6,606 bases of DNA from Acetobacterium sp. (GCA_022013395.1 JAKLQL010000527.1:1-6606); one strand, 5' to 3'; shown: positions 1 to 6,012, counted from the stretch's first letter. Numbers and translations: made by a program. Notes: a model not told the origin generated them from the letters alone.

Positions 1-181
1 AAAGAAAATGAAAAGCGCCAAAGCCGATATGATTGTCATGCATCCATTGCCCCGGGTCAATGAAATTGCCATCGAAGTGGATGAAGATCCCCGGGCGGTA
101 TATTTTGCCCAGGCTAAATATGGGATGTACGTTAGAATGGCACTCATTGCCAAACTTTTGGGAGTGGAGGATAAAAAATGA
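1..181 (+). CDS. pyrB: Aspartate carbamoyltransferase catalytic chain, C-terminal fragment
   Basis: This is the last 59 codons of the catalytic chain of aspartate transcarbamoylase, which joins carbamoyl phosphate and L-aspartate in the first committed step of pyrimidine synthesis (cytoplasmic). The reading frame starts at base 2 and ends at TGA 179-181; the gene begins upstream of the window. The fragment carries the family's C-terminal signature HPLPRVNEI (about residues 16-24 of the fragment), followed by D-x-D-P-R-A-x-Y-F-x-Q-A and a typical C-terminal helix with [12 protein letters not shown]. The loop containing HPLPRV contributes to aspartate binding in known structures. The stop overlaps the pyrI start (ATGA, 178-181), which fits coupled translation of catalytic and regulatory chains. 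The identification is secure despite truncation. Confidence 0.96.
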   Translation, partial: KKMKSAKADMIVMHPLPRVNEIAIEVDEDPRAVYFAQAKYGMYVRMALIAKLLGVEDKK

Positions 182-612
182 TTAATGTATCGAAACTGAA
201 AAAAGGGATCATCATTGACCATATTGAAGCGGGACACGGTTTTGAGATATATAAGGAATTGCACCTCAATGACATTGATGATGTGGTCGTTCTGCTTAAA
301 AACATTCCCAGTAAGAAAATGAAACAAAAAGATTTAATCAAAATCGAAACCGATCTGCAAATTGATATGACTGTGTTAGGGCTCATTGATCCCAATGTCA
401 CCATCAACTTTGTTAAAAACGGCGAATTGTGTAAAAAAATCAGTTTGACCTTGCCAAAGGTAGTTAACGGTATTATGACCTGCAAAAATCCCCGTTGCAT
501 TACCCAGTATGAGGATGTCAAAGATATTAAATTTTATCTGGTCAATGAAGAGAAGAAACAATACCGCTGTGAGTACTGCGACGCCTACACCACTTTTATT
601 GACGAAGAATAG
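178..612 (+). CDS. pyrI: Aspartate carbamoyltransferase regulatory chain
   Basis: A 144-aa regulatory subunit of aspartate transcarbamoylase. In the E. coli enzyme this chain binds CTP/ATP in its N-terminal domain and holds the catalytic trimers together through a C-terminal zinc domain. The start region (V4-S-K-L-K-K-G) and the G-x-V/I-I-D-H-I segment (about residues 10-17) match the allosteric domain. The four zinc ligands are intact as C102-x4-C107 and C131-x2-C134; the spacing equals that of E. coli PyrI (109/114/138/141 by family knowledge), offset by 7. The Shine-Dalgarno GGAGTGGAGG at 161-170 lies within the end of pyrB and sits 7 nt before ATG. Its presence suggests a dodecameric, nucleotide-regulated enzyme rather than the unregulated trimer of Bacillus; the actual effector response is not visible in the sequence. 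Confidence 0.96.
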   Translation: MINVSKLKKGIIIDHIEAGHGFEIYKELHLNDIDDVVVLLKNIPSKKMKQKDLIKIETDLQIDMTVLGLIDPNVTINFVKNGELCKKISLTLPKVVNGIMTCKNPRCITQYEDVKDIKFYLVNEEKKQYRCEYCDAYTTFIDEE

Positions 613-658
613 CACCCAATCACAATGACCAAAACCAGGAATAACAGAAGGAGGAAAG

Positions 659-1831
659 ATGAAAACCTTAATCAAGAACGTTGAAATGGTTGATGCCGAA
701 GGAAGACGGTATGGCAAAGTACTGATTGAAGACGGAAAAATAAAAAAGGTCTATAAAGAAAAGGGGAATGTCAAATCAGAATATGATCAGGAAATTGATG
801 GTCAGGGACTTGTGCTGATGCCTGGTTTCATTGACATGCACTGTCATTTGCGAGACCCTGGCTATGAATATAAAGAAACCATGGAAACTGGGATGGCGGC
901 AGCTTTAAAGGGTGGTTTCACCACACTGGTGGCGATGGCTAATACCAAACCCATTATGGATGATGTGGCTGTTATCAAAGCAAACCTGGATAAAGCGGTA
1001 GCTTTAAAGCAGTGCAATCTGATCCAGGTTTCGGCGCTGACCAAAGACTTTGGCGATTCAGAACTGGTCGATTTTAAAGCCATTCGCCCGCTAACCAGCG
1101 TGTTTTCCAACGATGGGGTTTCCATCTTAAACTCAGAAATTATGGTAGCAGGTCTGGAAGCATCCACTGAGCATGATTTTCTGTTGCTGACTCACTGCCA
1201 GCCGGAAACGGCGCTGGTTAAGCGGGATGTCGAATTGCTGGCCGAAAACGGCGGCCACCTTCACGTTTGCCATATCAGCAAAAAAGACACCCTCGATCTG
1301 ATTCGGGAAGCCAAGCAAAAAGGACTGGACATCACCTGTGAAGTCACCCCCCATCACATTTTTGCTTCAGCCATGGATTACAAGGTTAACCCATCATTTC
1401 GCACCTATCCGGATCGGCGGGCTTTAATCGAGGGTATCAAGGAAGGCATCGTGGACATGTGTGGCACTGACCATGCGCCTCATTCTGAAGAGGATAAGCT
1501 TAAAGGGGCACCAGGCATCAATAATTTTGAAATAGCCTTTGCCATGTATTACACGGTGTTTGACCAAAACGGCATCCCACTGGAAAAGCTCAGTGAGATG
1601 TTAAGCAATGCCCCGGCCAAACGCATGGGCATTAAAGCCGGATTGATCAAAGAACGTTATCCGGCAGATCTGGTTCTGGTGGATCTGAACTGGGAAGGGA
1701 AAATCAATCCCAAAGAATTTGTTTCAAAAAGCAAAAACAATCCCTTTGGCGGTGAGACCTTAAAAGGAAAAGTAATGATGACAATGGTGAAGGGAGAACT
1801 TAAATATGATGATCATGGATCGGCTCTATAA
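659..1831 (+). CDS. pyrC: Dihydroorotase, compact class I type
   Basis: A 390-aa dihydroorotase, a cytoplasmic metal-dependent amidohydrolase that cyclises carbamoyl aspartate to dihydroorotate. Visible motifs are the metal site D-M-H61-C-H63-L-R-D-P-G, the N95-T-K-P substrate segment, D152 in the S-N-D-G segment (class I enzymes of the Aquifex/Bacillus type use Asp here instead of a carboxylated Lys), H179, H202-V-C-H205 (H205 the likely metal ligand), E228-V-T-P-H-H, and the catalytic loop G269-T-D271-H-A-P-H. The protein is about 35 residues shorter than typical class I enzymes (about 425 aa). Most of the loss lies between H179 and H205, where 26 residues separate ligands usually about 52 apart. 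A strong SD (AGAAGGAGG, about 646-654) supports ATG 659. The 3' end overlaps pyrF by 26 nt. Operon position excludes dihydropyrimidinase or allantoinase. Confidence 0.94.
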   Translation: MKTLIKNVEMVDAEGRRYGKVLIEDGKIKKVYKEKGNVKSEYDQEIDGQGLVLMPGFIDMHCHLRDPGYEYKETMETGMAAALKGGFTTLVAMANTKPIMDDVAVIKANLDKAVALKQCNLIQVSALTKDFGDSELVDFKAIRPLTSVFSNDGVSILNSEIMVAGLEASTEHDFLLLTHCQPETALVKRDVELLAENGGHLHVCHISKKDTLDLIREAKQKGLDITCEVTPHHIFASAMDYKVNPSFRTYPDRRALIEGIKEGIVDMCGTDHAPHSEEDKLKGAPGINNFEIAFAMYYTVFDQNGIPLEKLSEMLSNAPAKRMGIKAGLIKERYPADLVLVDLNWEGKINPKEFVSKSKNNPFGGETLKGKVMMTMVKGELKYDDHGSAL

Positions 1832-2666
1832 AGACGCCGTAAAAAAAGGCCCCATTTGTGTGGGCTTGGATACAACAATGAAATTTTTGCCAAAATACCT
1901 GTTGGACAAAGACTGGTCGGATGGTGAAAAAATAACCGAATTCAACAAAAAAATTGTGGATGCCACCGAAGATCTGGCGGCTTCCTACAAGGTGCAGATT
2001 GCCTGTTATGAATCGTTGGGTCTGGACGGTATGAAAGCCTACAGCGAAACCGTCAAATATGCCCGGAGCAAAGGTGTTGTGGTCATTGGTGATGTGAAGC
2101 GGGGCGATATTTCTTCCACCGGGGATCAATATGCCAAAGGCCATTTCAGTGGTGATTTCGAAGTCGATATTATGACCGTCAACGCCTATATGGGTGAAGA
2201 TGCGGTATCACCCTATTATAAATATATTAAAGAAAACGACAAGGGAATCTTTATTCTGCAGCGGACGTCCAACCCATCGGCAGTTGATTTGCAGAACCTC
2301 AAAGTCGGGGATGACACCATCTATGAAGTTATGGGTGATAAAATCGAAGCATGGGGAAGTGCCTTTAGAGGCGACCATGGATTTTCTGCCATTGGTTCAG
2401 TGGTTGGTCTGACCCGTCCCGAAGAATTTGAAGCGATCCGGGAACGCTGTCCTCATACCTTCTTTCTGGTGCCAGGTTACGGTGCCCAGGGCGGAACCGG
2501 CGAAGATATCGCTAATATCCTGAAGAAATCACGATGTGCCGTGGTCAACTCGTCTCGCGGTCTGATTACTGGTCATCAAAAAGCCGGCTGTGAGGGTGAA
2601 GGCTTTGCCGAGCATATCAGAAACGCGACCCTGGCAATGCAGGAGGATATCCTTAAATGGCTATAA
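1806..2666 (+). CDS. pyrF: Orotidine 5'-phosphate decarboxylase, subtype 2
   Basis: A 286-aa OMP decarboxylase, which catalyses the last step to UMP. It belongs to the longer second subfamily found in many clostridia, actinobacteria and Myxococcus, not the roughly 235-aa Bacillus type. Motifs: substrate segment C18-V-G-L-D22, K62 in the Y-K-V-Q segment, catalytic D96-x-K98-x-x-D101 (in GDVKRGDISST), V-N-A-Y-M-G near 125-130, the phosphate-loop segment LVPGYGAQGG (221-230) and S249-S-R251-G. Three in-frame ATGs occur at residues 1, 2 and 4; the SD AAGGGAG (about 1790-1796) gives the best spacing to the first two, so the exact start is uncertain by a few codons. The start lies inside the end of pyrC (26-nt overlap), and the stop overlaps the pyrK start by 10 nt, suggesting translational coupling. 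Confidence 0.96.
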   Translation: MMIMDRLYKDAVKKGPICVGLDTTMKFLPKYLLDKDWSDGEKITEFNKKIVDATEDLAASYKVQIACYESLGLDGMKAYSETVKYARSKGVVVIGDVKRGDISSTGDQYAKGHFSGDFEVDIMTVNAYMGEDAVSPYYKYIKENDKGIFILQRTSNPSAVDLQNLKVGDDTIYEVMGDKIEAWGSAFRGDHGFSAIGSVVGLTRPEEFEAIRERCPHTFFLVPGYGAQGGTGEDIANILKKSRCAVVNSSRGLITGHQKAGCEGEGFAEHIRNATLAMQEDILKWL

Positions 2667-3358
2667 TCCTAACAAATTCTAGTGTATCACCGGGAATTTA
2701 TAAAATGACAGTGGACTTCACCGGTGATGTAAAACCGGGACAGTTTTTCATGCTGCGAGCCTGGGACAAGGATCCGCTGTTATCCCGACCGATTAGTGTC
2801 CATGACTACACGCCGGGCCAGCTGACTTTGTTATACCAGGTGGTGGGAAAAGGAACCGAGATTTTAGCACGACTCCAAACTGGGGATGATGTTACTATTC
2901 AAGGCCCCTATGGCAATGGTTTCCCGATAATTACTGGCGACCTGTGTGTCGTCGGCGGCGGTATTGGCACGGCGCCGCTTTATTATCTGGTTCGAAGCTA
3001 TAAAGCAGAAAACCCCAGTGGGAAATGCCGGGTCTATCTGGGCTTTCGGGATACTGCTTACGGTGTGGATGCTTTTGAAGCCTTGGCTGATGAACTGATT
3101 CAGGATGTGGGAGGGATTATCACCCATAAACTGGCAGTTTTACACGACGAGACGGTGGTTACCTGCGGGCCGGAAATCATGATGGAAGCGGTGGCAAAAG
3201 TCGTGCCGCTAGAGAATACCGTTTACGTTTCGCTGGAAGCACATATGGCCTGTGGCATCGGTGCCTGTTTAGGATGCACCTGTGAAACTAGATCCGGTAA
3301 TAAAAAAGTCTGTAAAGACGGTCCAGTATTTTTACGGGAAGAGGTGTTTTATGTCTAA
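2657..3358 (+). CDS. pyrK: Dihydroorotate dehydrogenase B, electron-transfer subunit
   Basis: A 233-aa ferredoxin-reductase-like subunit that carries FAD and a [2Fe-2S] cluster and passes electrons from PyrD-bound FMN to NAD+. FAD-binding motifs are R44-P-I-S-V and Y60-Q-V-V-G-K-G-T; the pyridine-nucleotide domain begins at V98-V-G-G-G-I-G-T-A-P-L and includes C170-G-P. The C-terminal cluster motif is C199-x4-C204-x2-C207-x11-C219, in the diagnostic context MACGIGACLGC. At 233 aa it is shorter than the usual 250-262. The region between L-G-F (about 128-130) and C170-G-P appears to lack about 12 residues, including the D-D-G-S-x-G motif usual for PyrK. SD AGGAGGA (2641-2647) supports ATG 2657. 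It overlaps pyrF by 10 nt and pyrD by 8 nt, as expected for a partner of PyrD made in fixed ratio. Confidence 0.94.
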   Translation: MAIILTNSSVSPGIYKMTVDFTGDVKPGQFFMLRAWDKDPLLSRPISVHDYTPGQLTLLYQVVGKGTEILARLQTGDDVTIQGPYGNGFPIITGDLCVVGGGIGTAPLYYLVRSYKAENPSGKCRVYLGFRDTAYGVDAFEALADELIQDVGGIITHKLAVLHDETVVTCGPEIMMEAVAKVVPLENTVYVSLEAHMACGIGACLGCTCETRSGNKKVCKDGPVFLREEVFYV

Positions 3359-4256
3359 ATGTCTGGAAACTAAATTTAATGACATCCTCTTTAAAAATCC
3401 AGTGATCCCGGCATCGGGAACCTTTGGCTTTGGCCGTGAATACGAAGCTTTTTATGATCTGGCTAAACTTGGGGGGCTCTGTTCGAAAGGGCTGACGCTT
3501 GAACCAAAACCGGGAAACAAGGGTATCCGTCTCTGGGAAACCCCCGCCGGATTAATGAACAGTATCGGTTTGGAAAACCCGGGTATCGACGCCTTTATCG
3601 AAGCTGAATGGCCGCATTTAAAAGAAATTGATACCGTCACGGTTATTAACGTTGGCGGAAAAGATGAGGAGTCTTATCTGACTGCCATTGAAAAACTAAA
3701 CGCCATTGATACTCAGCTGATCGAGCTGAATATCTCCTGCCCCAATGTGAAGGCCGGCGGCATGGCTTATGGGATGAAGGCAGAAACAGCTGGGGATATC
3801 ACCAAAAAAGTGGTGGATATTTCGCGCCATCCGATTATGGTCAAGCTGTCCCCCAATGGCGATTCAATTGCCGACATCGCCCTGGCCTGTGAAGCGGCCG
3901 GTGCCCAAGGAATTTCGCTGATCAATACGCTTCAGGGCATGGCCATTGACTATAAAAAGAAAAAAGTTGTTTTTGAGAATCTTTATGCCGGATTATCCGG
4001 TCCGGCGGTCAAACCGATTGCCCTGCGGATGACCCATCAGGTCTGTCAGGCCGTAAAAATTCCGGTTATGGCCATGGGCGGGATCAGTGATTGGCAAGAC
4101 GCCCTGGAATTTATCATGGCTGGGGCAACCTGCATCCAAATCGGTACCATCAACTTCAATAACCCGATGGCGCCCATTGAGATTATTGATGGCCTAGAAG
4201 CCTATTGCATCAACGAAGGTCTGGCCAATATCAGCAAAGTCCGGGGAATTGTTTAG
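3351..4256 (+). CDS. pyrD: Dihydroorotate dehydrogenase B, catalytic subunit (class 1B)
   Basis: A 301-aa cytoplasmic FMN enzyme oxidising dihydroorotate to orotate. Start ATG 3351 was chosen over an in-frame ATG at 3282 because 3351 follows GGGAAGAGG (3336-3344) with normal spacing and gives the family N-terminus (L-E-T-K-F-x-x-x-x-F-K-N-P). The 23 extra upstream codons would lie within the PyrK cluster-coding region. Motifs: P20-A-S-G-T-F-G, S45-K46-G-L-T, N70-S-I-G-L-E-N-P-G, catalytic-base Cys130 in N127-I-S-C-P-N (Cys rather than Ser marks class 1), V164-K165-L-S-P-N, N192-T, and phosphate-binding segments S216-G and M242-G-G-I with Q263-I-G-T. The class 1B assignment rests on the adjacent, overlapping pyrK. 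No membrane-anchor helix is present, so it is not the quinone-linked class 2 enzyme. Confidence 0.96.
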   Translation: MSKCLETKFNDILFKNPVIPASGTFGFGREYEAFYDLAKLGGLCSKGLTLEPKPGNKGIRLWETPAGLMNSIGLENPGIDAFIEAEWPHLKEIDTVTVINVGGKDEESYLTAIEKLNAIDTQLIELNISCPNVKAGGMAYGMKAETAGDITKKVVDISRHPIMVKLSPNGDSIADIALACEAAGAQGISLINTLQGMAIDYKKKKVVFENLYAGLSGPAVKPIALRMTHQVCQAVKIPVMAMGGISDWQDALEFIMAGATCIQIGTINFNNPMAPIEIIDGLEAYCINEGLANISKVRGIV

Positions 4257-4287
4257 TATAAAATATAGATTAGTATAAAAGATAGAA
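4254..4287. repeat. 17-bp imperfect tandem repeat in the pyrD-pyrE gap
   Basis: Two adjacent 17-base units, TAGTATAAAATATAGAT (4254-4270) and TAGTATAAAAGATAGAA (4271-4287), match at 15 of 17 positions. The first unit begins with the TAG stop codon of pyrD, so the second looks like a duplication that includes a copy of that stop. It makes up most of the 43-nt pyrD-pyrE gap. The TATAAA cores resemble a -10 box, but I see no convincing -35 at the right distance. Confidence 0.8.
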
Positions 4288-4299
4288 ATGAGGAATAGT

Positions 4300-4875
4300 A
4301 TGAGTCAGGAAGTATTAGCAATATTAAAAGAAACCGATGCCTTTTTAGAAGGCCATTTTTTACTGTCATCAGGAAAACACAGCGATCAGTATGTCCAATG
4401 CGCCAAAGTGCTGCGCTTTCCCGATGCAGCTGCCAAAGTGCTGGCGCCAGTAGTGGAACAGTTAAAAGCATTGGAAATTGATAAGGTTGTTGGACCAGCC
4501 ATGGGCGGCGTCATCGTCTCCTACGAAATCGGCCGGCAGTTAGGCAAAGAATCCATCTTTACCGAACGTAAAGACGGACTGATGGAACTGCGGCGCGGTT
4601 TTGAAATCAAACCCGGCGAACGCGTTATCATTACCGAAGATGTCGTCACTACTGGAAAATCGACCATTGAAACGAAGAAAGTATTGGAAGAACTGGGTGC
4701 GGTCGTCTTAGGCGTTGCCTGCATCGCCGACCGTCGGGCTGCGGGGGTTGAAATTAACATGCCCATCTACTCATCCATTAAACTGGAAATTACCGCCTGG
4801 GATCCCGACGATTGCCCCGTCTGCAAAGCCGGTAAAGTTGCTTTGGTCAAACCTGGCTCCCGAGGCAATGCTTAA
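4300..4875 (+). CDS. pyrE: Orotate phosphoribosyltransferase
   Basis: A 191-aa cytoplasmic enzyme that converts orotate and PRPP to OMP. Start ATG 4300 (protein begins M-S-Q-E-V-L) is preferred over the in-frame ATG 4288, because TGAGGA at 4289-4294 gives a normal Shine-Dalgarno spacing only to 4300. Motifs: L21-L-S-S-G-K-H-S orotate-side segment, V64-G-P-A-M-G-G, the F87-T-E-R-K catalytic loop region, and the PRPP-binding signature V109-I-I-T-E-D-V-V-T-T-G-K-S-T. The C-terminal tail W167-x4-C172-P-V-C175-K resembles the Thermus/clostridial PyrE subtype rather than the E. coli type. It is separated from pyrD by 43 nt and follows in the same direction with no terminator between, so it is probably co-transcribed. 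Confidence 0.95.
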   Translation: MSQEVLAILKETDAFLEGHFLLSSGKHSDQYVQCAKVLRFPDAAAKVLAPVVEQLKALEIDKVVGPAMGGVIVSYEIGRQLGKESIFTERKDGLMELRRGFEIKPGERVIITEDVVTTGKSTIETKKVLEELGAVVLGVACIADRRAAGVEINMPIYSSIKLEITAWDPDDCPVCKAGKVALVKPGSRGNA

Positions 4876-4902
4876 TAATTAAGTTCACAATTAAATTTAT
4901 AT

Positions 4903-4909
4903 AGGAGGA
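4903..4909 (+). promoter_or_regulatory. Ribosome binding site of the DJ-1/PfpI gene
   Basis: AGGAGGA lies 5 nt before ATG 4915 and is close to a perfect anti-16S match. It sits in the 39-nt gap after pyrE, which shows no hairpin followed by a T-run and no clear promoter. This supports read-through from the pyr operon with independent translation initiation. Confidence 0.8.
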
Positions 4910-4914
4910 ACAAG

Positions 4915-5436
4915 ATGAAAAACAAAAAGATTATCGCGTTGATCAGTAATGATTTTGAAGATCTTGAATTATGGTATCCGGTGCTTCGCCTGCGCGAAGA
5001 AGGGGTAACCGTTCATGTTGTTGGGGAAGAAGCAGGTAAAAAGTACATTGGCAAATACGGTGTGCCCTGCGTTTCCGATCTGGCCTATACCGATATTAAT
5101 CCTGACGATTATGATGGCATTCTGGTTCCGGGTGGTTGGGCCCCTGACGCCATCCGTCGATTCCCGGTGGTTCTGGAGATAATCCGCAACCTGGATGGAC
5201 GAAAACGAATCATTGGGCAGATTTGCCATGCCGGTTGGGTTTTAATTTCAGCCGGAATTCTCAAAGGCAAAAATGTTACCAGCACCCCTGGCATTAAGGA
5301 TGATATGACCAATGCCGGTGCCATCTGGCATGATACGCCTTCAATTATTGATGGCCATATTGTTTCCAGTCGTCGTCCGCCTGATCTACCGGAATATATG
5401 ATTGATTATATAAAGGTGCTTAAAGCGCAGGACTGA
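4915..5436 (+). CDS. DJ-1/PfpI family protein
   Basis: A 173-aa single-domain protein of the DJ-1/PfpI (class I glutamine-amidotransferase-like) superfamily, close to the usual 166-175 aa length. Visible elements: N-terminal strand K5-I-I-A-L-I, the acid site D13-F-E15-D-L-E, L70-V-P-G-G-W, the nucleophile elbow G101-Q-I-C104-H105-A-G-W, and C-terminal S151-S-R-R-P-x-D-L-P. Cys104 with His105 and Glu15 matches the catalytic set of PfpI-type members. No signal peptide or membrane segment is seen, so it is probably cytoplasmic. Family members have been described as proteases, glyoxalases, deglycases or stress chaperones; the sequence does not decide among these. It lies 39 nt after pyrE with a strong SD and ends just before the shared terminator, so it appears to be the last gene of the pyr operon. 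Confidence 0.88.
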   Translation: MKNKKIIALISNDFEDLELWYPVLRLREEGVTVHVVGEEAGKKYIGKYGVPCVSDLAYTDINPDDYDGILVPGGWAPDAIRRFPVVLEIIRNLDGRKRIIGQICHAGWVLISAGILKGKNVTSTPGIKDDMTNAGAIWHDTPSIIDGHIVSSRRPPDLPEYMIDYIKVLKAQD

Positions 5437-5453
5437 TCTGTTGTCGCATTAGA

Positions 5454-5482
5454 AAAAGCCACTCAATTTTTGAGTGGCTTTT
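5454..5482. terminator. Bidirectional rho-independent terminator
   Basis: A perfect 13-bp stem, AAAAGCCACTCAA (5454-5466) and TTGAGTGGCTTTT (5470-5482), encloses a TTT loop. The outer A-T pairs supply a U-tract on both strands (GGCTTTTG on +, GGCTTTTTCT on -). It lies 17 nt after the PfpI-family stop and 14 nt beyond the stop of the convergent minus-strand gene, so it should end transcription from both sides. Confidence 0.93.
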
Positions 5483-5496
5483 GTTTAGCTTGGAAA

Positions 5497-5745
5497 TTAA
5501 AATTCCATTTTTTTGACTATGACAGAATTAAGTGCTGATAAGTCTTTTTCTAAAACCGCAATTTCAGCATCCTTGTCCGGCAAAAATTCTAAAATGATCA
5601 ATCCACTGGTCGCGCACTGATTATCAGCTGATTCATGTAAACCAAGACGTGTCTTAATAATACAACCGTTTTTGGTCAATAACTCTTGTACTTTCAAAGC
5701 TTCATTTTCCCGATTGCCAACTTGGATTCCAATAATTTTTTTCAT
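5497..5745 (-). CDS. Small TM1266/ACT-like putative regulator
   Basis: An 82-aa protein whose pattern (strand K2-K-I-I-G-I-Q-V, helix about 14-26, strand C28-I-I-K-T-R-L-G-L-H, strand S47-G-L-I-I-L-E-F, helix about 58-71, strand V75-I-V-K-K-M) suggests a beta-alpha-beta-beta-alpha-beta ACT/NikR-C-like fold. The R33-L-G-L-H-E followed by S-G-L-I-I-L-E is what I associate with the TM1266-like 'iron-only hydrogenase system putative regulator' family. That is recognition from memory, not a search. No DNA-binding domain is present. Start ATG 5745 (minus) is supported by SD GGGAGGG (5758-5752) at 6-nt spacing. No hydrogenase maturation gene is in the window, so the family label does not establish function. 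It has its own promoter and shares the terminator at its 3' end with the pyr operon. Confidence 0.75.
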   Translation of the reverse strand: MKKIIGIQVGNRENEALKVQELLTKNGCIIKTRLGLHESADNQCATSGLIILEFLPDKDAEIAVLEKDLSALNSVIVKKMEF

Positions 5746-5773
5746 AACAAACCCTCCCTATATAGTTTTATTG

Positions 5774-5802
5774 ATTATAACCTTTTATTAGATTTGAATC
5801 AA
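5774..5802 (-). promoter_or_regulatory. Promoter of the TM1266-like gene
   Basis: On the minus strand, TTGATT (5802-5797) and a perfect TATAAT (5779-5774) are separated by exactly 17 nt, a near-consensus vegetative sigma promoter. The -10 lies about 28 nt before the minus-strand start codon, leaving a short leader with the SD. Confidence 0.72.
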
Positions 5803-5807
5803 TCTAA
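5788..5807. promoter_or_regulatory. Inverted repeat over the -35 box, possible operator
   Basis: TTAGATT (5788-5794) and AATCTAA (5801-5807) form a perfect 7-bp inverted repeat with a 6-nt spacer. It covers the -35 box of the minus-strand promoter, a position suited to repression. The arms are AT-rich, so chance is not excluded, and no regulator is identified. Confidence 0.4.
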
Positions 5808-5894
5808 ACTTTAATTAGTTGCGATTTAGTTATCGACAAGCAAAAATTCTTTCAAAATAAATCATAAAGGAAAATCTGCTGATTTTAAATGATG

Positions 5895-5909
5895 TGATAT
5901 AAAATATCA
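5895..5909. promoter_or_regulatory. Palindrome with extended -10-like sequence
   Basis: TGATAT (5895-5900), spacer AAA, ATATCA (5904-5909) is a perfect 6-bp inverted repeat. On the + strand it includes TGATATAAA, an extended -10-like element, but there is no good -35 at 17 nt upstream. It could be a weak promoter or operator for the flavoprotein gene at 6013, or a chance AT-rich palindrome. Confidence 0.3.
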
Positions 5910-5929
5910 ATGAATTCTGAAAAAGCCAT

Positions 5930-5959
5930 TTGATTAACTAAAGCAACAATGGATATATA
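5930..5959 (+). promoter_or_regulatory. Candidate promoter of the flavoprotein gene
   Basis: TTGATT (5930-5935) and TATATA (5954-5959) with an 18-nt spacer form a plausible sigma-A-type promoter, giving a leader of about 45 nt before ATG 6013. Just downstream, AGACA (5965-5969) and TGTCT (5981-5985) form a 5-bp inverted repeat around the expected transcription start. The rest of the 5746-6012 intergenic region shows no gene: the longest + strand start-stop runs are only a few codons. Confidence 0.45.
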
Positions 5960-6012
5960 TATTGAGACAGCACGTATCGATGTCTTAAAAATTGATTACA
6001 AAGGAGTCACCC

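Noticed and set aside
613..658. Possible attenuator or promoter in the pyrI-pyrC gap
   Set aside because: The 46-nt gap shows only a strong ribosome site; no stable hairpin with T-run and no paired -35/-10.
144..717. Minus-strand open frames of 125 and 113 codons opposite pyrI
   Set aside because: They lie fully or mostly antisense to pyrI with intact zinc motifs, have no recognisable domain and no good Shine-Dalgarno; they are shadows of the real gene.
862..2144. Minus-strand open frames of 101, 74 and 114 codons opposite pyrC and pyrF
   Set aside because: Antisense to well-conserved catalytic regions, low-complexity-like products, no family features.
3282..3350. Upstream in-frame start for pyrD
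   Set aside because: It would add 23 residues unlike any PyrD N-terminus and overlap the PyrK cluster-coding region; ATG 3351 has a good ribosome site.
4288..4299. Earlier ATG for pyrE
   Set aside because: No ribosome binding site at proper spacing; TGAGGA at 4289-4294 serves ATG 4300.
5491..5514. Second hairpin TGGAA/TTCCA followed by seven T's as a possible extra terminator
   Set aside because: Only a 5-bp AT-rich stem with a 7-nt loop, and it overlaps the 3' coding end of the minus-strand gene; the 13-bp hairpin at 5454-5482 is sufficient.
5746..6012. Small RNA, riboswitch or short peptide gene in the divergent gap
   Set aside because: No recognised riboswitch core; + strand ATGs at about 5889-5910 run only a few codons before a stop. 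Short inverted repeats are better read as operator-like.
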